Translations under genes and position numbers: made by a program | Notes under the pieces: model-generated | What the model was told of the DNA's origin: nothing | The model's input: only the letters and a program-made list of their open reading frames with translations | The model's database searches: none | Shown: positions 15,001 through 26,700 of the stretch, piece by piece | How positions within the stretch are numbered: position 1 is the stretch's first letter | Layout: each line of letters begins with the position of its first letter | Assembly (NCBI GenBank): GCA_029948255.1 | Contig: JALIZF010001916.1 | Coordinates: 835,001-899,000 of the forward strand | Length of the DNA: 64,000 nt | Origin: Telmatactis stephensoni | Lineage: Eukaryota; Cnidaria; Anthozoa; Actiniaria; Isophelliidae | Direction of reading: 5' to 3'

Positions 15001-17381
15001 TAATGAGCTAGATCATAGGACCAGGAATTGTTTCTATATCACTTGACAGAATAAAATTAGTATGATTCATTCTGTGATTCAAATTTTTATAAACAGATGA
15101 CTTGTAGTTTTCCTTACATGCATGGGAATCATGTACTATACCCTTTATTAAGGGTGTACTGACATATAAAAATGGCCCGTTGCTAGGGAAATTTGAAAAT
15201 TCTATATAATGCCACCAAATTGTCATATCGCTTTTATATTTTGTAGTTTGTCTTCCCTGAGGGAACTTTCGCATTTTATGACGCCATTGCATGACGTCAT
15301 CATGTGACGTCATAGATACAGTAAAAAGCTATATTTTTTTTCAGCACTGTATATTTGAGAATTTAAAATGCATTATTTTAATCTTGAGACCAAGGTGCAT
15401 AGAATCGAGCATGGGTTTTAAGAATGGTTTCCAAATAAGCCTTTTAGGATTTTTTGAACGTCAAAAATGATCGACTTATGCCAATAACTTTCGTATTTCT
15501 CAATTTTTCGCAAATCCCATGCTCGGCTTTGAAGAAAAGGCTGTAAAGAATATAAATATTGAAAAAACACTTCGTTCTGATGAAATTCGCCAAAGATTAT
15601 AGCTTTTTAAAGAAACCGGAAGTAAAGTGCCCCGCGCATGCGCAATAAGAACGAAAATGAGTCCTTTTTGTCAGGTGTGCGTCGGTTTACCGGAAGTTAA
15701 ATGATTCGCGCCAAAAACGCGCGCGCGTGCGTCTATTCGATTTTGGCGGTCAAAATAAGACCCTATTTTGCATAGCAACTGTTGCACAGCAACGATATAT
15801 GTCAGTACACCCTTAAGCATACTGGATTGAGATTATTCCTTGCTAATTTCACTTTACATTTGACTTTTCATACCTCCTATTTCCAAATATCCATGTTATG
15901 TAATTTTTCTCAGTTGAGTTTACTCTTATGATGTGCAGTCATAATCCTATAATATTTATTATTTTCCTGGATTTATTTATGAAGCGTGTAATTCTCTCGA
16001 CTGGTATTCTGCTGGGTTCTCGGCGATCACGCATATAAAAATATCACTGTTCAAAACAAAAGCTTTATTTCCATGTATATTTCTTAAATTTATTATTGAC
16101 AATAAAAGTTCTACGTCTAATGGAACTGTGTGTGGTTCCCGATAGATTCTAGAATGCTTTGGTTAGGTTTATTTGCCGGTCGCCTCGCGTCTCAAGTACG
16201 ATCGATAAAGCTTTAAAATCTTCTATGAATCAGCAAAATATTCAACAAGACATCTCCTCTAGAGTTGTAAACGGTAATTCTATCTGACATATGGAAAGAA
16301 CAACAATCACGAAGAAAAAGGCTAAAAACTTACTTCGAAATCTCATGTCTAATGGCGGAGCTTGGTCACTTGAAGCATGCTTGAAGCACCCAGTAATGCA
16401 TTGCGCGTGTACAGTATTGCGCAAGAATGGCCATTTCTCGAGACGAAGACAGGAAAAAACGACAAAAAAAAAAAAAAAAACAAAGGTAAATTTAGACTGG
16501 GCCTACCACAGGTAGCCCAGTAACTAACCAAAAGTGATACGCTCTTGGAAGTAACTATATGCATCCATGACTTGCTTCACGACTTAGTCTAGCCTAGTAC
16601 TAGACCTGCCAAACTTGTTGCTCTTGTACATTTCCACGTGCAAGAGGCACCTTCACGGCTCGCTTCTTAACACTAAATTGTCTAGTGACAAAGTTGTGCA
16701 AATTTGTGCAATTTCTTACAAAGTTTTTCATGGATATATTGTAAGCACTCTATTGTGCATGATTTTTCAAGTCATAATTCGACATGTTCACTTTTTTGAC
16801 AAGTTCAGCTCAAAAATAATAAACATGTTAGAAAACACGTTAATTTGCGTACTGAGTCGTTGATCTAGCAAAAGCCCGTGCAACTGTCATGCCTGACTGA
16901 ATTTCTATGTCTTGTCTAATTAAGCACTAACTATCACCTAATTGATCCTATCTATTTCACGGATATATTATTTGCACTCTATATTTTCTCCATTAGCAAT
17001 TAACTATCATGCATAAAAACAATTGTATCAACAGAAGTAAACAATTATAACATGATATACTCTTAATGGTCTTCACCTTCTAGTTCCTTGTAAATAGTTA
17101 CTATCAATAAGAAAAAGTGGACGAAGTGCTCTTGTGACTCTGACATGGTTTTTGCTTCGTATCAGCACCACAATAGCTTCAACATATACAATACACCAGA
17201 CAATGAACTGTCAAATGTAACAGGATAGCATTAAATAAATAAATAAATAAACAAACAAACAAACAAACAAACAAACAAACAAACAAACAAACAAACAAAC
17301 AAACAAACAAACAAACAAACAAACAAACAAACAAACAAACAAACAAACAAACAAACCGAAACAAACAAACAAACAAACAAA

Positions 17382-17412
<31 letters not shown>

Positions 17413-17633
17413 ACAAACAAATAAATAAATAAATAAATAAACAAACAAATAAATAAACAAACAAACAAACAAACAAATAAATAAATGAATAAATAAATAA
17501 ATAATAAATAAATAAGTGAATAAATAAGTAAGTAAGTAAGTAAGTAAGTAAATAAATAATCTTCTATACATACTATACTTCTATACATATACAATACACC
17601 AGACAATGAACTGTCAAATGTAACAGGATAGCA

Positions 17634-17673
<40 letters not shown>

Positions 17674-17694
17674 ACAAACAAACAAACAAACAAA

Positions 17695-17737
<43 letters not shown>

Positions 17738-20700
17738 ACAAACAAACAAACAAACAAACAAATAAATAAATAAATAAATAAGTGAATAAATAAGTAAGTA
17801 AGTAAGTAAGTAAGTAAATAAATAATCTTCTACAGCAGATCCACGTAGTGGCTATTCTTCTTCTGGCACTCACACTCACTACCTCTACATTAAATATTTT
17901 ACATACCGGAGAACGTGGAAAAAAACCTCTTGTGACATGGTAGAAAACAACACATCAAACAAACTCAATTCACAATGATATGATCCCATGCCCGAGCCGG
18001 GACTCGAACCCAGACCACAGAAATGAAAGGCCAGTGCTCTCACCACTCGGCCAACCATGCCACCCAATAAATTGGAGTGTAACATCAAAGGTTAGGCATT
18101 GTTTCCTCATTTACCTTACACAAAGACCTCTTATGGGTAAAAAAGTACTTCATTCCCTGCCACTTGATTTTGACGACCATTCCAAGGCCCAGTAATGTCA
18201 AGGCTGCTATTTCCAATGTCCCATGTACCTTACATGTAAATGTAAAATGTAAATGCTTGGTTTATAGTGGAAGAGCACGTAGCTGTACAGCTACAATCAT
18301 TGCCAGAATTGTTGGCACCATTTTGTCGGGATGCACACACACGCAGTGGATGCAAGTAGATTGGCTCCCCCACTTGCCTTCTCTACAATGTTGCTGTGAA
18401 AGCTCCGACACTTGGTTGCTACTTGGCAATCAGTCCAACAGATTTTCTAGCTACCAGCAACATTGTACACGGGGGTCCAATGATATGACCACAATGTGTA
18501 TAAAAATATCCGTAAATTTCACATTGTGTCAACTAATTTTGGCAAGATTGTAGATTACAAGCACTCCACTCTGATCCCCTGAATCAAGAGTTTTTGCACA
18601 TGAATTGAAAGAAGGGGATTTTGTTATGCACACATATATATGCATGCAGTCCTGGAAATGTGCAAATTGGTGAACACCTCAAAATTATACACATGTGATG
18701 GATTAACTGTACAGTAACATCCTGCTTTACTGACATTCTCCTATGCATAAATTCTGATTTAGTAGTAGTAAACATCATTATTTAACTTAAGGTGGCTGGA
18801 CCCAATTTCGCCAGTGCGCGGGTAGTCGAATTGAAGCGGCTATTAATCGCGTTACAGAATTAAGTTGACCAAACTTTTTACGCACACCTACTACAAATGG
18901 ACCAAATTTTATAATGATGCTAGTTTGGTTGGAATCGGAGCTTTTTTAGCATCGAAATTGTTATACACTAGATTTGAAATTTTGCCAATTTTCTCAAAAT
19001 CCTGACCTCGACGAGCAAAACGATTTATAAGACTTTGTAAATCAAATGTTTGTCTATAATGTGAGAGCGTTTCAAGAAATTCTATTAAGCCGATTTTGAG
19101 TAAAAACGGAGCAATTATTTTACTTTGAAGAAATTTAAATCCGTGGGTGCTTTACTAAAGTAATTTTATAACCATAATTTCCCAAAGAAAACTAGCAATA
19201 TTTTTGGTTCCAAATAATACCAAGGCATGGTTCTTTATTTTGTGAATATGTCATCGTATTTGCAGTTTTTGATTGCCGTTGAGACGACTGTACGTAAAGC
19301 ACTAAATTGCCGCGTTTAACTCGGAATTTCGACATCCACGTTAATAATACTGGTTCTTGAAAACTAGTAGATGAATTTTTTTTTATTTCTCGATATTGAA
19401 TATTCAATCCTTTACCAGTAAGGTGTGTAAATTACAAAGGCATTGAAGTTTTTTAAGATCATTAAATAATTTTTTAAACATTGCCATATGTGCATCTCTA
19501 TTCTCCGAGTTGTTGCCGGTGTTTGATTATGCATGCCTGCATGCCTGTCGCTTTGGCGCCTCGTGCAAAAAATGCAAATATACATGGAAAGTCACGCCAG
19601 TGATATCCAGAGTAACGCTGTACGTAGCAGTTCCTTACTACAGTTTCTAGAACTATGGTATTTCCTTGTACAAAAAGAAAACGGAGAAGTGAAATATTGC
19701 TGGAAAACACATTAAAGGCTAAAAAGGCGAAGAAAAGTAGTTCACCAGTCCAGGTAACTTGGAAGACTTCCATGTATTTGCATTTTTTGCACGAGGTGCC
19801 AAAGCGACACGCATGCAGGCATGCATAATCAAACACCAGCAACAACTCGGAGAATAGAGATGCACATATGGCAATGTTTAAAAAATTATTTAATGGTCTT
19901 AAAAAACTTCAATGCCTTTGTAATTTACACACCTTACTGGTAAAGGATTGAATATTCAATATCGAGAAATAAAAAAAAATTCATCTACTAGTTTTCAAGA
20001 ACCAGTATTATTAACGTGGATGTCGAAATTCCGAGATAAACGCGGCAATTTAGTGCTTTACGTACAGTCGTCTCAACGGCGATCAAAAATAGCAAATACG
20101 ATGACATATTCACAAAATAAAGAACCATGCCTTGGTATTATTTAGAACCAAAAATATTACAACTTTTCTTTGGAAAATTATTGTTATAAAATTAATTTAG
20201 TAGAGCACCCGCGGTTTTAAATTTCTTCAAAGTTAAATAATTGCTCCGTTTTTACTCAAAATCGGCTTAATAGAATTTCTTGAAACGCTCTCACATTATA
20301 GACAAACATTTGATTTACAAAGTCTCATAAATCGTTTTGCTCGTCGAGGTCAGGATTTTGAGAAAATTGGCAAAATTTCAAATCCAGTGTATAACAATTT
20401 CGATGTTAAAAAAGCTCCGATTTCAACCAAACTAGCATCATTATAAAATTTGGTCCATTTGTAGTAGGTGTGCGTAAAAAGTTTGGTCAACTTAATTCTG
20501 TAACGCAATTAATAGCCGCTTCAATTCGACTACCCGCGCACTGGCGAAATAGGGTCCAGCCACCTTAAATTCAGGGTAGAGTGCATGCACTTAATCCGTG
20601 AAACAAACACTACTAATTAGTAGTAAATAGTGTTGATTAGACAATAGGAAACAAAGGAATTACCATCATTTAGCACTATTTTGTACTATTTATGTTTCAC

Positions 20701-23700
20701 GGATTAAGTGCGTGCACTCTAATTCCTTCAGTACAAACTGATATCAATAGGAGCCCTGACTAACAATGATTTAGTAATAGGCATAAGCAGGTAAATATTA
20801 GAGATATAAAACAACATTTCAGTATCATCTTGACATATTATCAAGACTGTCGACATATCAAGACTGTGGACACTCATTTTTCTTTACCTTGACAATCAAG
20901 ATGACACCAAAACATTTTATATATTACTTATGCATAAATTCTGTCATTTACTAAATGAAATTAGGATTGGTTTTTCAAACTTACAGGGACAGGAAGATAT
21001 AGTATGTCATCTGCAGGAATGTCATAATTAGTTTTCTCTGCAAGTGCTAGAGCTAATATCAGTGTTGCTGACAATAAATCCGCAATATTATACCATGTGC
21101 TGTGTGATATATTATACCACATTATTGTAGAAGGAGTTGGGTGGTGGTCGAGTTTGTCATTATTCATCCCTTCATGTAGATAAATTGCAGCATCCTAAAA
21201 TTAACAGCCTTTTATTAATAACTATATTTATAAAAAATTTGCATTGTAAGTATTTACCAAAGGGATAATGCCTACCACACATCATGCAAAATTCAGTCAA
21301 TGCAAAGTAAACATTTTGGCCAGTCATACACATTACCTACATATGAACGGTTGTACATGAAAGATTTGAAGGATTTCATTTTTGTCATGCATGATTGATA
21401 TCATTTTATACCAGTCAAAAAAAGAAAGGTCACTTTGGCTAATTACGAGCACCCCATAATGGAGTAAGTGTGATGATCCAAGTTCAAGTTCAAGTTTATT
21501 TGCCATTTTATTGAATATTAACAATATAAATATGAATTAATATATGAATTCAATCTAATTTCCATTATACAAGCACACAACACACAGCTAATTAGCTCTA
21601 ATTTCATGTCACACACAACCATCTTACCCTGATTTAGTATGTATGACAAAGAGTGATATGTGATTAAACATTTAAATATTTGAATGATGGTCAATGCAGT
21701 GATCTCAGTATTGATATAAAACTAGTATAATTACATTATAAATTCAAAATTGATTGACTGAAAACTGAGCTCAATATATAAAATTATAAATTATACTATT
21801 TAAAAATCCTGACAGACCTAATTTCAGTTTACTTATATTAATCACCATCATCATGAATCCATCATCGGATCCATACCACCGTTATCAATTAACTGTATAT
21901 TTGTCAACCTATTGTAGCTTAATTTGGGCACTGGATTGGATCTTACTCATATTCGAGTTCCATAGAATTATCTGTGATATTTTCTCTATTTATCATAAAA
22001 TATTGACTGCATGAGTATCAGAGGTCGGTGACCACACAGCACGGTAGTATTAACACAGCCTGGATAATTAAATAGGGGCCGTCCGTAGGCCGAATGGGCT
22101 ATTCAAACTCGTAGTCCATGAGGCCGAGAGGTCTAATTGTTTTAGTATTCACCAACATATTGGGCCAAAGGTGAATGAGACTAAACAAAAAAAAAGAGAG
22201 AAAAATGTTTTATTGATATTATTACTCGCGCTTCCTCTCAACTCGGGCTATCACCAATAGCCCGAGGTTAGGGAGCCAATCAGAATACAGGATTTGTAAT
22301 AGCCCTTATGTTGGTGAATACTAAGAGGTGATAGCCTAGTAGTAGAGGAACCAATCAGAGCGCGCGATTGCTCATATCCAGTGGATGTGGATTTAACAAA
22401 TAGATTCCATCAGAGGAGGGTGGTCAACTGGCACGTGACAAAAATAAGCCAATCATAGCGCGTAAAATTCTGTAAACATGATCAGCCGGAAGTCAACAAA
22501 ATCGACGGGTAAGCTTCCGGAAAATGCATGTTTATTTCCATTTCTTCTTATACAAATACTGTTTCTGCCGGGAAATCATCTCAATATGCATACATGGTAC
22601 TGGTGTAAAAATCTTAAAGCATATGATAAACGTTAGCCGAGAAAAATTAAAGGAGATTCGCACTCTTTTCAAATGACGTAAATCATTGTCAAGCCAAAAA
22701 GGGAGACCCGAAAAAACGTATTTTTCTCAATTATCATTGTGTGTGGATTCACTGTAACATCTGAAATCATTAGAAAATTGTCGTTCTATTTAAAATGTGA
22801 ACCCTACATAACCTCACATCCAAGCATTTTGGAGATATTGACAGTTTTGTGTGACAAGAGAACAAGGAAAACAGATCGATAATGGCGTCAATGACAACAC
22901 ATATGCAGTGAGACAGAAAGGCACTGAAAATAAAATTTGTATGTTGCATTGTTGTTTTAGGTTTTAAAGTGTAACGTGGAATTGAGGGAAAGTGATTATA
23001 ACCTTCAAATGGGATTTCACGGACTGCACCCACGACTAAAAACCCAACTGAAGACATTTGGGGAAAACAAGAAAGAATTATTAAGAAATAAATCGTACGG
23101 AAACTTCCACTCACAAAGTAGTACGAAAACAAGTGTGAAAAGAAAGTCAAAACAAGTTTTTCGTTGTTACTGAAATTGCTGCAAATAAAACTTGTTTACT
23201 CTGCTTTTAACTTCTTTTTAGCATTAGCGTGTTATGGAAGAGAAAAACAACTGAGTTTACTACATACAACAATAATTAATTAAGAATTGGTTTGAAACTT
23301 TAGAATTTAAAAGCTAGGTAAATTTTCATATCTATTCATAGGAACTAGAATGACATTTTGACGTTTCTTAAGAGTTTAGTAATTTTCTGTATTTATCCGT
23401 TAGGAAAATTGGTAGACACTTAGGCGCCAGGCGTGTCAGGTCAGGTATTAGATAACAGGAATTGGACGCCTTTTTGGAGTATAGGACTAAGCGAGGCCAT
23501 GCCTTATTATTTACCAAAGGTGTGTTCGCCCTATGCCCACCTTTGTGCCTAGTTTTACTTAGTTTTCTTGTATTTCTTTAATCATTTTACAAAGTAGGAT
23601 GACCCTTCACTTTTGTCACAAGTACGTATAACTTTAGTCATTTTTCTTAGTCTTTCTTCATATCAGAATCCTGGTTTTCTTATTAGAATCTCACGAAGCT

Positions 23701-26700
23701 CCTACAATGTCTAATAGTCGTATGATTTCTTTAGACCAATCTTAGAGTACAACTAGTCCCACGTGTGAATGCATTATGGACACTGTCAATTATTAGTCTT
23801 TAGAAAACTAGCTATTTCTAATAGAAAGTGAAATGCTGCGAGCAAAAAACAGCTTGTGTATCCACGTTAGCAGAACTGTTCCCCTAAAACTCACGAAAGT
23901 ATACCGCTTTGTCTGATAAATCAAATGTTTCTTGTTTATCTCCTGTGCGTTGTGTGACGAACACTGCTAGTTGACCTTCAATATTGAACTAGACGCACTC
24001 GTGCGTTCACTCGTGCCCATGTAAAAGGGAGCCCAAAATCGGCCGTAAAAAGGACATTTAGATTAGCTGCCGCTAGAGTAAGAGCGATTGACATGTTGTC
24101 GTTAATAAACTTTCTAACAAGACGCACCTCGAACCGTACACTGGTTGCCTGTAGTTCAACAAGCCCCAGTAGTAAAGACCTTTAATTTGTCTGTCAACAG
24201 CTATTCATGCAAAAATTTTGTACCGCTGATCGAATGTATCGCGTGCTCGTCTAGTGACATCCTTGAATCAATCTCGAACCCAGCGCCTGCGTTCCTCTTG
24301 GTCAGTACCGAGGAACGTGAGACTCTGGGGGAATCGATTTTTTCTTGAATTCTGATTGGTCAATCAAGACAATAGAAAACAACTGCGGTCGGTAACACAG
24401 GACACCCACAACATTTAATTCAATTTAATTTAATTTTATTTCACTTCATTTTACTACATTTTAAAATTATAAACAATAAAACTAAACATAGCACAACAGC
24501 AAAAACTTATGAAGATATTGTGTGCAAGTTACATACAACAATTAATTGGATATCTCTGCCTATAGTTGTTTTTTCTTTCGCTTTGTACAAATTCCACATA
24601 ATTTTCTTTCTTTTTTATAGCGATGACTAGTATTTCTGAGCAATAAAAAATTGAAATAGCTGTTCCAGCTTGAGTTATTGCTCACTGAACCTTTTGGCTA
24701 TTCTGTAAGCAGAATAATTTATTTCTGAGTACAGTCAATTTTTTGTCATAAAAGCCTACAGGAGAAACATATTTGAAGTGGAATCGATGAATACCTTTTC
24801 GTCTGTATTTGTTATGAGTTTTCATGGCCAACTTAGACTGTCATCAATGCTGGAAAAAAAATTAGAGAAAAAACTCGGTGTCATCTCAATAACTTTTTGA
24901 GTCGATGGAATTTGCCAAGCAGTCCAGCCGGCTTTGATTAGATTACGGAAAACTGATATACGGCAAGAACTTACCGCTGCTATGCTTCAGGTTGACAAAG
25001 GATGAAAAATATATCAAAGCTACGTCAACGGACCAAACAGTAGCCAGCCCGTAGCCTTCTCTGCAGACTCAGACTCAGGCTAACCAAATAAGAGAAGAAT
25101 GCAAAGTGAGGCTTCCTTCGTCTCCACTACTGAAGCCGACACTTGCCGACACCTGAAATGAAAAATGCCATTAAAAATAGAAAAAGTTCCATTGAAACTC
25201 TTGAGAAAAACTACAAGATATTTTAGACATTGACTGATGGCAAAGTAAATCGATAAATGTGTACTTACAAACAGTGTAGTGATCCTGGTCAATGAGCTGA
25301 GTTGGCTTTGCTGTCTTTTCGTCGACTTCGCTCGCCCATTTTTCGTCTTTTCCAGCTTTGAATTTGATATTGATAAACCATTGGCACTTTCTTCATCGAC
25401 AATGCAATAGCAAATTTACTTGAGAAGTGATATTTCTTCACAAAAGTCACTAAATATCCACGAAACACCTTTGTAATTCCTAGCTCTTAGTCAGTAAACT
25501 TTTCAATTATTTTGGAGCATGCGCATTTGACTCGCAAACCGGAACCCCAGAAATCTGGGGAAAACAAATCGATTCCCCCAGAGCTTTAGCCGGGGTCGCG
25601 TCCGCTGACCAGACGCTGGCAAAACTCTGGGCTCGAGATTGTCCTTGAATCGACTCTCGATACGGTATGGACTTGAACCGCTGATCGTATGTATCGCATG
25701 CTCGTCTAGTGACATCCACAGATTACACTGTGTTCCGAATAGGAGGCTACTCGCTTCGCTCGCAGCAACTAGTAGAAATAGAAGTGTAAAACTCTCTCTG
25801 CTCAGAGTGAGAGCAGAAGTCAGAAGACAATAAAACCATTCGAACGGTACCAGCTCTATCGCGATTTCCTTCGTAACAAGCATTAGCGTTTTGTTTTTTG
25901 AGCTTTGCTCTTCTCCAGTTCAAATTTTCTCTCTAGTTTTTGCCGAGCTAAAAAGCAATGGATATGAACCCTTTCTAATTTCGATTTCAAGAATTTTGTG
26001 TGGTTATAACTGATTTGTCATGATGAAAAACTGGAGATACCATCCAACCAGCGCAATGCATAAAAAATCAAATATTTTATCTGTGCACTTAAAAATAATT
26101 TGCTAGTCATTCAAGACAAGCAATCAGCCGATCAGATACCTCTGAGAATTTGCGAACCATTCGATTTCAAAGCTAGTGCTTTTTATTTTCCATGCAATAT
26201 GAATTTAATATCTTGCTGTTCAAAATTACAAAGAAGCACTTAACTGTCATATTTGAGGATTTTGATCTATAGGTACGATCAGAGAAAGTGTTGTCGTGGT
26301 CTTCCACAACAAGCTACTGAACGTGTGGTGCTTCGTAGCTTTGCGAAAAGACTGAAGCTAAAACTCAAAACTCAAATATAATCATGCATGTAGAAGCGTA
26401 ATTAAAACAAAACGACAACAGGCTATATTCACAGCATTTTCAATGGAGATGAAAAATGTTGTTTTGAATATTAACTTACCGGCTTGCCTGCATGTTTTCA
26501 TTTTCCCGCTCTTTTCGCTTGAATGCACAACTTTGTAAGTGAAGTGATGTATTTTTCCAAAACTCTTCAGTGATTTTACTGGAAAATCTGCCAGAAGTCT
26601 TTCCATTGAAAATCAACATGATAACGATTTGGGCACAATATGGCACAATTTTATTCAATTCTACTTGTCTTTGACCAAACTAGCTAAGCTTAACTGATTC

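Larger units (their letters stand above)
12311..16750. mobile_element. 4.44-kb TA-flanked element nested in the 5-kb element
   Basis: Left end GAGTGCTTACAATATATCCG, right end the reverse complement with one mismatch, continuing through TGAAAAACTTTG; TA at 12309-12310 and 16751-16752. Its right part (16535-16750) is homologous to 3298-3345 plus 5560-5760, so this family was also the first invader of intron 10. Carries satellite units, a MITE, a Helitron-like element and a 2A-type LINE relic. Confidence 0.8.
11924..16979. mobile_element. 5.06-kb TA-flanked element in copy A intron 5
   Basis: Termini GAGTGCAAATAATATACCCG (left) and its near-perfect reverse complement (right) continue for about 32 bp through GTGAAATAGATAG. 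TA flanks both ends. Copy B has the intact site AACAATATTTTTCC, so this is an insertion after duplication or its precise loss from B. It has been invaded by further elements (12001-12182, 12311-16750). Confidence 0.85.

Noticed and set aside
17179..17879. Minus-strand ORFs of up to 131 codons rich in Leu, Phe, Cys, Tyr
   Set aside because: Generated by AAAC/AAAT microsatellites; no amino-acid complexity.
19192..20145. Two near-identical ORFs ([14 protein letters not shown]...) on opposite strands
   Set aside because: Mirror images created by the arms of the foldback element.
22770..23173. 126-codon minus ORF and 65-codon plus ORF in the intron 2 composite
   Set aside because: No recognisable motif; lies within transposon material.
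25503..25883. 126-codon minus ORF
   Set aside because: Overlaps a duplicated repeat segment shared with 24220; no domain seen.
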